Source of the DNA: Hyaloscypha bicolor E
Lineage: Eukaryota > Ascomycota > Leotiomycetes > Helotiales > Hyaloscyphaceae
DNA: 64,000 nt
Direction: 5' to 3'
NCBI RefSeq assembly: GCF_002865645.1
Contig: NW_020194619.1
Location: 558,001 to 622,000, forward strand
The position numbers and the translations under genes were made by a program. Every line of letters starts with the position of its first letter. Position 1 is the stretch's first letter. The notes under the pieces were generated by a model. It was not told the origin of the DNA and ran no database searches. It was given only the letters and a program-made list of their open reading frames with translations. This document shows, one piece after another, positions 45,415-57,291 of this stretch.

Positions 45415-48400
45415 CTACCCAGCCAGGATATTCTCGACGCCTGTCCACTTTCCTCTTTGTCGTTCTTCCCAGTAACCGTCTCTCCCACCTTTCAATTTCC
45501 ACACCTCCTCACCATCATCCCCGCCCTCCACCCTCACAAACCACCTCGGCATATGCGGCTGACCCCTTTCCTCAGCCTCCTTCCTCCTAACTCTCTGTGA
45601 AGCTTCCAGTGTCGCCTTCCACGTCTCTGCAGTGTCCAGATCACCCATCTCCGCTGCCCGCTGATCAGGTCTCAATCTACAGTCCGTCGGAGGTAGCTTT
45701 CCCTTTTCCAGCTCCGTGATTTCATTGAGACCAGCAGCGAAAGTCGTAAGACCATACGTCTGCGCAGCGTTCTCGACCAGATCACCAACATGCCAGATCT
45801 CCGCTCCTGCAGCCTTTCCAGCTTCCAGGCTCCGGAGATTCGTGGTCCAGGTTCCAGTCAAGCCAACGCCAGTATGCACACCGTCGGGATTGTAACTCTC
45901 GATCTGCACATCTTCGCTTCTCCCGCTGAACATCCCCTTTTGCTTGAATTCGATGGTGGCTTTTGCGCCAGTGGTTTCATTTGTGATAGTCATGCTGCCG
46001 ACGGGCTCGACATATTTCTCGCCCATGACTACGTTCCGTAAGAAAACTGTGGCGAGGTTCCAGCTGTAGAATTCATCGCTCCCATCGAGCAACCGCAAGT
46101 TTAACCTCACGCGGCCCTCGGTAATGAGCTCCACACTCTTCCCCCAAAACTTCTGCGTTGGCGCGGGAGATTGACTTAATGACCAACGTGCTGAGTCGGC
46201 TTGGATGGCCATTCTGACGGGACGGTGAGATACCTTTTCTACCAGGAGTCTAAATCCACCTGGTACTTCCTTTTCTGTCCTTACAAGTTCGAACGTTTCC
46301 CCTAGCATGGGATTGAAGGGCTTGCGGATGGCTCGTTCCTTTGCACGGTTGATACTGAATTGTGAGACGGCGAAGGCGGCAACATGGAGGATACGCTGCG
46401 TTGGCACTTTATGGGAGGCGGCTGTGTCGAGCAGTTGGGAGTATTCGCATTGTTCGGCGATACGTTGGAGGAGTGAAGTGGGTTCGTTGGCGCTGACAGG
46501 CATACTGAGAGTGCTGAGATCTTTCCCAACATTTTTGCGGAGATGACCGATCAAGCTAGGAGGCATTGTAGTTGCTGGAGGCACGATTTTCCTTCGTTTG
46601 ATGGACGTGGTAATGGGAAGGGGATCTAATGACTTTGGTTTGAGAGGGAAAAGTGCTGCTGAGCCTTGGAGATGAGCGGACGAATCCTCCTCGTGAGAAG
46701 ATATTGAGGAAGCGTCGGTCACAAATTCATCATCCGCTTCTGACAGCTGAGTGTCTTCCTCACTCTGGCGATCGATCACAAACACTTGCGAGCGCTCACC
46801 ATCCCCAGCCTCGGCATCATAGAATTCGCCGGTTGAGGTTGAATCCATGCTGTTCCTGGTAGCAGAAACAGGGGCAGGCATCCTTCGACGTTTACTATTG
46901 GATAGCAATGTCGAGAAATCGTTGAGAACGTCATCCAGGTCCTTGAGTAACGCAGCACAGTGCTCATGCATACTGGGTTCGTCAAGCTGAGAAGAGTGCC
47001 TACCTCTTCGTGACGAGGGCGTGACACTCCCATTAGCGGTAATCGTCGTTACGGTTGCGGGTGCAGGAACTGCAAGCTGTGACGAGATACCTCGCTGGAC
47101 CAGTTGCGGTGTTGAAGGTGTGCTGACTTTCCTCTTCCAAAATGGTCTCTTTTCAGGGGGCGTTGCGAAGTAATCGCTACCCTCATCGATACTGGGGCTA
47201 CTTCCTGTCGAAAGTCCCAATCCTGCAAGTGCAAGCCTCTTTGTGGCTCCAGGAGCGGTGTCCTTCGAGAGTCGACGGACAGCATCTCGAGTTCCTACAA
47301 TCCTGCTCACAAGTGATTCAACCTGCTCCCATTCTCGCTCTTCTTCTCGAGTCGAACTTGGAGCTTGTAATCCAGTCGTTCTGACCCTTAACCGTTGCTC
47401 AGGGGAATCCGGGGCAGACTCGGGCTCCAGTCCTCGAGCACTCTTGCTTGCCTTTTCTAGAGCTCTAGTCCACTCATCAAAATCCTTTGCATTGCCAGCC
47501 TTCAAATGCCACACTTCGGCCCCCGAATCGATGCTTATTTCTCTCCTTCTCTCGTCCGCAGCAATAGCAGCTAAGCTCAGAGGAATCGCACCTCTGAGCG
47601 CGGATGAGTTACGGCTGTAATAATATGATAGAGTGCACGATGCGAAATCCAGTGAGAAGAAACGTCTAGCATAGCCTTGCCCTCGTTTCCGCCGGCGTTT
47701 TGACAGGATTCCCACATGGTATGTAGCAAGTCCATTGTCGCTCCCGTTCCTCCCCAGAACAGAACCGCCCCTGCTGCCACCAGTCCCAAGTCCAAGGTGA
47801 CTTTGTAGGCTGTCGACCGAATCCGAAGCTGACGGTCCCAAATGAGGGCTTACTCCTTTGCTTGCATTCCCTATCCCTGTTGTGCTCATTGAAGATGCGA
47901 GGTTGGACAACTGATGCGTGGTGTGTGGAGGTGCATTGGAAGGATATGTGAGAAGGACGAAAGTAGCAGATTTCGAAAATTGTTTCGAAAAGGTATTGTC
48001 AAATACGAGGCCGTACATTCCACCTTGTCCTTTCGTAACAGAAAATGTCCCCGTCGACACCTTGTCCGCATCGTATTTGCCATACCATTGTATCGAAATG
48101 AAGCCTTTCGCTCTCAACTGTTCCTGGGCCGTAGACTCGTCGTTCTTCGTAGCATTTGAGGGGCGTCTTAACTTGTCGACACCAGCATCGAGATGAATAA
48201 GGGAGGCAGTAGCATCGTCTAGATGCTGTGCGGTTCCGGTGCTACTCCCTCCAGGATGCTTGAATATTCCAAAGTTTCTGGCATGCAATCAGCATATACT
48301 CTAGCATCTAGATAGCTTTTCTTACATCGACTTCTTGTGAGGTTGAACATTCCAGGATATCGTATGGCCTTCCTCAATTTTGACCCAACGAACAATGTAC

Positions 48401-48493
48401 GACTATGGTCCATTAGCTTCCCTGTCTGTCTTCCAGCACTCGCAGCAACCCGCCTACCTTGCTATGAATCTCTAATTGCTCCAAGCCGGCCAT
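45415..48493 (-). CDS. OSH3: Oxysterol-binding protein homologue, Osh3 type (GOLD-PH-FFAT-ORD)
   Basis: Exons (minus) 48458-48493, 48326-48402 and 45415-48277 give 991 residues. The first exon encodes only MAGLEQLEIHSK. Domains in order are an N-terminal GOLD fold (INFGIFKHPGG...GGMYGLVFDNTFSKQ), a PH domain (HVGILSKRRRKRGQGYARRF, residues about 205-300), disordered linker, an FFAT-like motif (GEFYDAEAG, residues about 505) that would bind the ER protein VAP/Scs2, and the lipid-transfer ORD (FNPMLGETFELVR). The OSBP signature, canonically EQVSHHPP, reads EKVSHRPV here, so the second of the paired histidines that contact PI4P phosphate in Osh4 is Arg. The protein is expected at ER-plasma membrane contacts, transferring or sensing PI4P and regulating Sac1. 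Confidence 0.92.
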
Positions 48494-49360
48494 TTCGCAG
48501 CGGTTCCAACGATCATTGACAGCTGGCGCGTTCTCTGTCGTCCAGGAAATGTTTTGCGCGCAACCCTCGGATCCCGGATGAGTTGTTGCCTTGAGGAAGT
48601 CTGGGCGCAGTCATGCGAAGGAGCCACGGAGGGCGCAAGTGGCGGCGGACTTTACAAATGCTCTCTCAAGGTGTATTCAGCTTCTGTTTACTATTTCTGA
48701 CGTACAGAGATGGTCGGTCCCCTAAATTCGTTCGCGCAGCCCTGCTTAGACGTCGCTGTTTATTTAGGTTGTCAGCTCGGCGACGCCACAGAAGGCTAAT
48801 GAAAATAAGGTGTGGCGGTGTGGTGTTTCCAGATGGCGGAATGCGTAAAGAAGGAAGTTGGAGAAGAGTTTAGATATATTGGATGGATTTGAAGATTTGA
48901 AGCATGAAAGTAAGGAGGGTGAAGGAGGGAAAGGGAAGGGAGGGCCAGAGGATGGCACAAATGGAAAACGTGGTTTCAGCGCAGGCTGGTCCGGAACATC
49001 TTACAACGCCGGCAACCTGGAATGCTCAGCCTTGCGTATTTTGGGCTGTTTGCTGACTGCGCAAGGAATTTGTGCCTTCATATTGGCCGGGCTGACGTGA
49101 ACCCTTGCACCAGCAAGGATAGCACCAGGGAAGCGCATTTAGTCCGAAGAAAAGATGGAGAATTTTATTCATCGCCACGTAGATCAATGCTATGGACTTC
49201 AGCCGGTATGCTTCTAGAAGCGTAGCCGCCTGGAACCGATTTTACCCCTTAAAATGCTCGCCATGATTTCCTGTTCTCCGATACTTTTAGTACAAGGGGC
49301 GGAAATGTCTGTGATACCAGTCTATAACTCCTCCCATTCATAAAGATCTTCCCTTCCATC
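48494..49360. other. Intergenic, OSH3 promoter and 3' flank of SPT6
   Basis: About 0.87 kb without a supported gene. A purine-rich stretch (GGAGGGAAAGGGAAGGGAGG) lies near 48924-48943. Confidence 0.45.
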
Positions 49361-52300
49361 TCAACGAGGCCGATTCGGGTCACTACTCATCATCCGCAAT
49401 TTGAAGCCATTGCACAGGGCCTTCATATCGGGATAAGGACTCTTCAACAGCTCGAAAGCATTGGGCACCACTCGCACCGGCCAGGCGTTGACCTTCGCGC
49501 CTTGTCCAGCCTTGAAGCAAAGGTAGAAGTACCCAGGATGTCGTGGATCCAGGCAGAAAGCATATACAGAGCGCTTTGGGTTGGCTTCCGTATATGTAGT
49601 CAACCATTTCTCTGTAAAGTAATTGTCAGCCACGCCGCAAAGGAGCAAGAGTAGGCTTTTCTTACCTGTATCAGCCTTGCTGCCATTTTGATACTTCTCG
49701 TGCTGCATCAATTCATCCACTTTCTTCGCCATGGCTTTGACGTGATCGACAATCAATTCGTCGAGATCGCTGTAATTGTACTTCCCGCCAATTCGTAACT
49801 GACGCCCAACAGAAAATTCATTCTCTTTTTGCAATTCGAGGACATCGATGTGTTGATAGATACCGTCAGCGACTTTCCAGGTAATGGCAAGATGATCGTT
49901 GCCTTTGGATGAAGGGCGAATCACAGCATCGCCAGGGGCCTGCGAACCGAGATACTCTTCTGCCTGTGTTGAATTGAAAGGTTTGAAAAGAGGATGCTTG
50001 ACAACACGTTGAGTTCGACCAGTCGCCTTGTCCTTCTCTCGAAGCTCCTCCTTGTCCTTGTGTTCCTGGACCGCGTCCCAAGTACCGGGATCGTGATCGA
50101 CTCGTCTTCTGAACGGGACCCGCAGCGCCTCCTCGCGAAGAGAGAGCCTCGCAGAGAAGTTTCGTCTGTCAAGTTCAAGAAGCTTAGCCTGGGCAGTCTG
50201 TCCCATCTGGAAGATACGGTTGAGTGGTATGTCAGGCAGGTCTGAACCTTCATGCGGCTCAACCCGGCCTTCGATACCTGAATCCAGCTTCGCGATGACA
50301 AAGTCCTCCTTTGCCACTCGAATGTTGACTGAAACAATCATTCCCTCGCATAGAGATTCTCGAGTTTCTCCAGTGAGCATCGTGAAGATCTCATCTTCGG
50401 ACAAAATGGAGAAGTTTCTCCTCAGTTCTTCGTAAGGTTGTTGGAGTTCCGCACGGATTGTCTCAAGAGTTGCTCGTTTGCGTTGATTGTAGTTCCGCTC
50501 GAGCTGCTCAGCGTACTCTTCTAAGATCAGATCGTTAACCTTCTCTTGTTCGTCATCCTTGATAAGTTTGCGAACAATAGCACCAGGGCCGCCTTCATCA
50601 ACCTCAGCCTTCACATCTTCTTCATCCAATTCTAAAGCATCAGCAGCCATCTTACGGCCCAATTCGTAATCTTCTGGATGCACTCGAGTATTGTCAAGGT
50701 AGTCTGATGTTGGCGAAGAGCTGTCGTACTCGATGGACAGGAAACTGGCGCAATTATTCCACACTCTCGGTCCAACGACAGGGAGTTTTCCGCTGTCAGG
50801 GTCACCCACAAGCTCGTCTCGAGTGTTCACAACACCACCATTAGCATTGATTGTCTTGAGAACAGCAGTTGCCTTTCTTGGTCCAAGACCGCAGACAAAT
50901 GGTAGCAAGGTCGCTGTATATGCGTCGGCTATGGCTTCGTTGATGTCAACACCACATAGATTGACCATGTCAACCATGGCGGTATCCAGCTGCTTCCGAA
51001 GCTTATCTTCAGGGAGGAGTTGCTGGCATGGGTGAAACGACAACGAGACTATATCTTTCCCAAGTGCAGCATACTCCTTCATTGGATTTTGCAAGTACTT
51101 AGCCAAAGCAACGCAATATCGGGTAAGTGAAGTGAAGGTGGGATGATCGATGGCAGCACGCGGGCTATCTTTGTACAGTCGAGCAACTTCATCGTTGACC
51201 ACTACAATCTCAAGTGGTTCGCTCCGATCTTCGCCGGAATCTGGATCTTCGAAGTCCGCCCCTCTCAGGTCCTTCTCCGCGACCAAATCGCGAATGCTGG
51301 TGATGAGCTTGTGTGTCTCAACTGAGAAACCACCAATACCAAGCACGTCTGGCTTCCTTCTTTGAACCAATTCGACAAAAGCTTCTCTGGACCTCTCATC
51401 ACGAGAGAGATTGTCAAATTTGCCGTGCTCCAATACTCTCCCATCTTCTTCTACCCAGGCCCAGCAGACTGCGTCGCGATTGGGATCGCCATTGCCATTT
51501 GATAATGCCAACACTCGAGGAATCGTACCGAGAATCATGCCTTTCGGTTTGTAGGGTGCTTGATCGAGCTTTTTCGAGTATTCTTCTCGGCAGATTTTGA
51601 GGATGGAATCTTGACATTCAGTCCTCATGCTCTCCTTAACACCCTTAGTGATAACCCGCTCAAGCTTTTCAAACGCAATATCAAGAACCTTCTGGCGTTC
51701 GTCATTCCAAGCATCGGCAAGTTCGCTGAAGTTATCGGATGCAAATTCAGCAAAGAGCTGCTTTCGAAACTCTCGTTCGCTCTGTAGTGAAACCTTAACC
51801 TCTAGAAGCCCTTCTTCCTCGGCCTTCAACATCTTCAAGAATATCTCAGGCTTGTTGGCAATGTCGCTAAAAGTCTGGTTTTTGAGGTACTTGAGCTCAT
51901 AGTACGGATGTTGCTCGTCAATCTTCCGAAGACCCTTTTCAGTTCTGTGACAATTGATAACTCCCATTATGTAGTAGCTCATACGGAAATGCTTTCGCAT
52001 ACGGGGGTTAACGAACAGCTCCTCGGCGAACATCTGGCGTGCAGCAAGCAAGACCCCATCGCCAGTATTGAATTCGCTATCAGAGATCAATGTGTCGGCG
52101 AGATCGATTGGCGTGAGAGATGAATCTTCGGTGTACTGTTTTCTGCCTTCTCGTAAGGCGTTTTGAGCGACTTGATCAGGAGTTATACCATATGCTCGAA
52201 CAAGATGGTATGCTTTCCCTCTCCTGATGCGATCAAAAATCGTGGATTTGCCTCCGGGCCGTCGCTTCTCTTTTAACTCACCGTTCGTGGCAGCTAAGTC

Positions 52301-53762
52301 CTTGATCTCTGTGGAATGTTGAAAGTAGATGTAGTCTTGAATATCTTGTAGTTCTTCCATGGTGACCGCAATGGGAAGCATAGCCTCGACAGTCGGGTCT
52401 CCCACACCAGCAGCTAATTTCAAGTTATCGTAGGTCTTCTCCAGAACATTTCGTTTTTCGATCAGAGCCCGAAACTTCAAATCAAGCTCGAGTACACGCC
52501 AGAGATCGTCCTGGTTCAACAGCTTCTCGGCACTGACAACGATCTCATCCTGGTCAGCGTTATTGTTATCCCGAAGCCTGGTAGCATGGATGAGGTAGTC
52601 TTTGCGATGTTGGAAGACATATGGGACCTCCACCTCGTCGACTACGAAGAATTCCAAAACTTTGCCAATCGCTCTTGTAAAAGGGCCCTGAAGATCGCTG
52701 TGCAGTTGCTTCTTTGGCCAGATAAGGCTGGTAATCCAACGAGCTTCCTCCTTGAATTGATCATCAGTGATTTGGAGATTCTTATATGGTAATCGGTCCA
52801 GCTGGAATCGTTCTGGCTCGTCTGCCCATCGAATCTGGTTGTCCTCATCCGTGAGAAGCTTCTCTGAAAGTTGTGACGGCTCGAAGACATCCTTCAGTTC
52901 CAGATTATGATCACCAGCCTCCCTGGCCTCTGCCTCATCCTCAAGGGCCAAAGCCCAGTCGTAGTCTTCCCCATTCCCAAATATGGCCTCCATGTCGTCC
53001 AAGGCATCCTTATCAAGGCCAGTTGCTTCTGCTCCGCCAACATATCCTCTCTCTCGTGGACGGGCAACCTCCATCTCCTCCTGATGTCTCTGCCTCTCGT
53101 CTTCATCTTCTAATTCGTCTTCCTCGATGAAGTCCGCGAACTCGTCAACTCGGTGGTGATCTGGTCGGGCAAATCCGCGTTCGAACTCATGCGGCGCATC
53201 AAGTTCCTCATCATCTGAGAAGATCTCGTCCAGGCCACGCTCTCGATGTTGTTCGCCATCGTCTCGATGTCCACGCTTAAGGCGCTTGAGTTTTGGCTAG
53301 ATGGGGGGTTAGACTGAATGTATCCACTGTTCCCCAATGGCGCATACCTGTGCTGCGGTTTTCCTTTCCCATTCAGGGTTTGCCTCTCCAATGAGATCCA
53401 AATCTTCCTCGTCCAACACTGCTTCTTCCTCCTCGCGCTCAGCCCGTCTTCGTTTCTTGTCTTTTCGACGACGGCGCTCTCGTTCCTCCGGCTCCTCGTC
53501 TTCGTCATCGATGATAAAGCCCTCGCGAACCTGGTAAGGTGTCAGCAAAAGGCGCATAGAAATGACTTCCTAGGGGGCCTACCGCGCGAGCAGCCTCCTC
53601 ATCATCGTCATCTTCCTCCTCTTCGCTCGAGTCGTCCAGCTCCCCATTGATACGCGATTTGCCAGAAATAGGTTCGCCGGTGTCCTCGTCGAAGGACTCA
53701 TCATTCTCTTCGTCGTCAACGTCGGCCTCTCCTTGGATCAGATCTCGCATTGTGCCGCTCAT
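49361..53762 (-). CDS. SPT6: Transcription elongation factor and histone chaperone Spt6
   Basis: Exons (minus) 53583-53762, 53348-53530, 49666-53296 and 49361-49611 encode 1414 residues, the usual fungal length. The N-terminus is a long acidic, intrinsically disordered region ([14 protein letters not shown]) that binds histones and Spn1. The conserved core follows: helix-turn-helix, a YqgF/RNase H-like fold ([19 protein letters not shown]), a helix-hairpin-helix pair ([17 protein letters not shown]), an S1 domain ([20 protein letters not shown]) and the tandem SH2 ([16 protein letters not shown]), which binds the phosphorylated Rpb1 linker. The start [13 protein letters not shown] fits the family. 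The last intron (49612-49665) is 54 nt without a stop, so an unspliced reading would add 18 spurious residues in the second SH2. It is divergent from the MAPKK gene. Confidence 0.95.
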
Positions 53763-55125
53763 CTTGTGGTGGAAGGAAGATGGTTCAGGAATGGGGAAGA
53801 GGGGGAGAGGAGACAATTAAGTACTCTCGAGGAAGCGGGGTCTGGGAACCGGCAGCAGTTGAGGTGGTGGGTGAATGGTGACCGTTGCCTAGGATGGTGA
53901 TGGTGATGCTACTGACGGCTATAAATTTCGCGATCCTCACTTCCGCGTCTGGTCTGGTGGTCGTTGCCGACCAGGGGTGTTGCACGTGATATGAATTCCT
54001 TCAGCCTGCCCTGAGGTGAACAGAAGAGCGGTAGTCGCTCGTGTTCTTCGATCAAGCCAAGTTGGATCACTCGAGCAATCCCCCTTACTACGGATCACCG
54101 CATTGTCGCATTGTCACCTTGCCAAATCTCCAAAGCTCTCTCCATTCTGGTGTCTCGACATTTTAGAATATCACAATCCGCAATCCAAACGAACGTCCAA
54201 CTTGGATACAGTAAGTAAGCACATGGAAAAGCCGTGCCGCTTTCTCGGAGAGGGGCTGGGCTGGAGGTGCTGCCAACAGCTGGTGAGATCGATCCCGCGC
54301 GGCAAGCAGCCGCTCTTCTGCACCTAATGTGGTACTGGTAATGGCCAGTGACTTGAGCTTCAATCTAGCCTTCATTAGCACCAGCACCAGCACCATCACC
54401 ATCACATCATCGCCCACGCGGCCCTGATGCATGAATCCTCAAATAGCTTGCTTCTAGAAGGCCTTGTGTGGGAGCTTCCGGATCGCTGATGCTCGTCTCT
54501 CGAGAGTCGAGCCTTGCGACGACGAATCCACGAATCCACGAATCCACAGTCAAGGATGCGTACCTTACGCAAGCAAGCTTAGGCGGGCCTCCAGCACTCA
54601 CTCACGCCCAGTCCCCATGTAGAAACCTTAAAACCATGAGACAGACGTGTTTGTAACTCCAGTCCATGCGGCTCCCTGTCTGTCCCCTTTCCAAAATATC
54701 TTCCAACCTTGCGAACATTGAACTCGAGAATTGTCTTTCACCTGAGCCTGCCTTGCCTGCCTTGCCTTCTTACCTGCCCTCGTTCCCTGCCCTCGTTCCA
54801 CAAAGCAGCGCGCTTCCCCACGTTCTTGAAGTAGCGCCGAACGCCAATCCGCTGCTGTTGGTCGACCAGAATCTCGACCCTGACAGTTGACTGTAAATTC
54901 TGCAACTACCTCTGCAACCCTGCGTATACTTACCAGGCCCAGAAGAGATTCCGATAAGATTGCTCAGGGGTCTATGCTCTCTCGATATTGCCTCCGTATC
55001 ACCTGCTATCCTCCAACATTGCCTCCCCTCACTTGCTGGCGCCATAAAAGCTACAGCACTCCGCCCGCGACTCTCGACATCTTACCGCCTCGAGTGCCGG
55101 GCACAGCTCGCAGCAACTCGTCACA
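53763..55125. promoter_or_regulatory. Divergent 1.36-kb region between SPT6 and the MAPKK gene
   Basis: No gene is recognised. It contains simple repeats: CAGCAC/CATCAC triplets at about 54378-54405 and three copies of an 8-9-bp unit GAATCCAC at about 54523-54550. The last 450 bases are CT-rich, like a long leader, and hold upstream ATGs, including one at 54974 whose frame overlaps the MAPKK start. Confidence 0.5.
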
Positions 55126-56867
55126 ATGTCGGAAGCCATCGGTTCAGTTCGCACGCTGAAGCGTAAAAATGTGAAAGGGCTCGCTTTAGCTGCACCAGCG
55201 CCGCGAACAGTCGCACCTTCTGAGAGCGATCTACAGATCCCTGGCGGCAACAGTGGTGAGAATGCAAGGCAGACCGCACAACTAGAGATCGGGATCGAGT
55301 ACAAGCTGGACCTGAAGAGGGAGGATTTGGAGGTCTTGAAAGACCTGGGACACGGAAACGGAGGCACTGTCAGTAAGGTTCGACATATGGCGACGGGAAC
55401 CATCATGGCAAGAAAGGTTAGTGGCAGCACAGAGGCAGACTTCGGGGTCGTGGCAAAGCCTAACTGGTATTCTTCTAGATCATCCACGTTGAGGCCAAGA
55501 AAGAGATGCGCCGTCGGATTGTTCGGGAGCTGCAGATCATGCACGATACCAACTCGGAATTCATTGTGAACTTCTACGGAGCTTTCCTGAGTGACAACAA
55601 CGATGTTATCATGTGTATGGAATATATGGACGTTGGGTAAGAATTTTGGAGCTGGATGAAGAGTGTCTGCTAACTATTCCTAGTTCGTTGGATAGAATTT
55701 CACGCCAGTTTGGTCCAGTCCGGGTGGATGTGTTGGGCAAGATCGCAGAAGCAACTCTCGGTGGACTCACCTACCTCTATACCAAGCATCACATCATGCA
55801 CCGAGACATCAAGCCATCGAATATCTTGGTAAACTCCAAGGGGCAAATAAAGCTCTGTGATTTTGGAGTATCCGGCGAGTTGGTTAACTCTGTAGCAGAC
55901 ACTTTCGTTGGAACGTCGACATACATGGCGCCCGAGAGAATTCAAGGCCAAAAATACACGGTCAAGTCAGATGTCTGGAGTTTCGGTCTTGCCATTATGG
56001 AGCTGGCTATTGGCAAATTTCCCTTCGATGCAAGCGAGCACCTTTCGGACGGCGATGGAGCACCATCTGGCATTCTGGATCTCTTGCAGCAAATTGTGTA
56101 CGAGCCAGCACCGAAGCTTCCAAAGAGTGAGGCCTTCCCGCAAATTCTAGAGGACATGATACAAAAGTGTATGGCGAAAGCACCGGAGGAGCGACCAACC
56201 CCACAAGAACTTTATGTAAGTATCAACTGAAGAGGCCTAATAAACTGTTCTAACCTTCTCACAGGAGCGAGAACCCTTCGTACAAGCTGCCAAGCGTACA
56301 CCTGTTGACTTGAAGGAGTGGGCTGTAGGCTTGATCGAGAGAGATAACCGAAAATCTCATCTTGCACCGCAACTATCTCCATCTACTCAACAATTACTTC
56401 GCTCTGGCGACTCGCCAACGGGACCTTACGCCACAAACTCTCCAGATTACTCTCTGCCAACACCAACCTCCGGCGATATTCCAATTGGTGGAGGTGACGT
56501 GCGATCCGCAATCACATCACCGCAGTACACTGATCGTTCACCAACCAAGAATGGTAGCATTGGGCGTGCAGGAGGTGCTCCTTTCCACCCTGGACTTCCA
56601 CCAAGAGTGTCTACCACCAATTCTGTTCCTAAAGTCACAACCCTAAACGCACCCGACCAAGCTTCCAATGGACCCTCAAGTGCTGGCGCTGCCACCTTCT
56701 CTACAACGACACTTCCAATGCGACCCGCACCTCCAGCGGGACCATTACCCCCGCCTCCCGTCCCTCGAAAGGAGGATTCGGATTTGAAGAAGGAGAGTCG
56801 GCGACAAGCAACATTTGGAAATGGTCTGTACGGATCTGGCTATCCAGCGAGTGGTACAGGTCAATAA
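55126..56867 (+). CDS. STE7: MAP kinase kinase, Ste7/Mst7/Fuz7 type
   Basis: Exons 55126-55416, 55479-55636, 55684-56215 and 56265-56867 give 527 residues. The kinase core has the glycine loop LGHGNGGTVSKVRH (atypical third Gly region, as in MAPKKs), the VAIK-like MARKIIHVE, catalytic HRDIKPSNIL, DFGVSGEL and the activation segment SVADTFVGTSTYMAPE with phospho-acceptor Ser and Thr. An N-terminal docking site for MAPK (RTLKRKNVKGLAL) is visible. The 180-residue C-terminal tail is Pro/Ser-rich with SP/TP sites and a polyproline segment (PLPPPPVPRK). This architecture matches MEKs of the fungal mating/pathogenicity cascade (Ste11-Ste7-Fus3/Kss1; Mst11-Mst7-Pmk1), not Pbs2 or Mkk1. Confidence 0.92.
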
Positions 56868-57291
56868 GCCCAGCAACCTCGCTTCTGCATATTCTTCTCA
56901 TCCTCCTCTTCTTTTCTCGAGACCGCTATCACCCATGATGCATATCTTGGCGCACCATATGTTTGATTCCACCTTTTCTTTTGTATCATGCATGTCACTT
57001 TTGCAATTCGAATGGGCAATCTGAACCTCTGAAAAAGAGGAAGTATGGAAGTCTTAAATGAAAGTACGGCGGTGCTTCAGGCGTTTTAGACAAGCAAACT
57101 TTACGATTCTACTTGTGATCCCTTCTGCTTCATCTTGGCTGTTGATATGTGAAATCTCTCCCGAACCTTGATACAATGTCAAGATCAAAATGCTTGGCTG
57201 ATCGAGTCCATGGAATCAATATCCCAAGCCACCCTGAAAACGTCTATGGAATTCAACGTTGGAACTTCTACAGCAGCGATAATCCTCATCC
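56868..57291. other. 3' flanks of convergent MAPKK and HAD hydrolase genes
   Basis: No coding signal; both transcripts end here. Confidence 0.45.
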
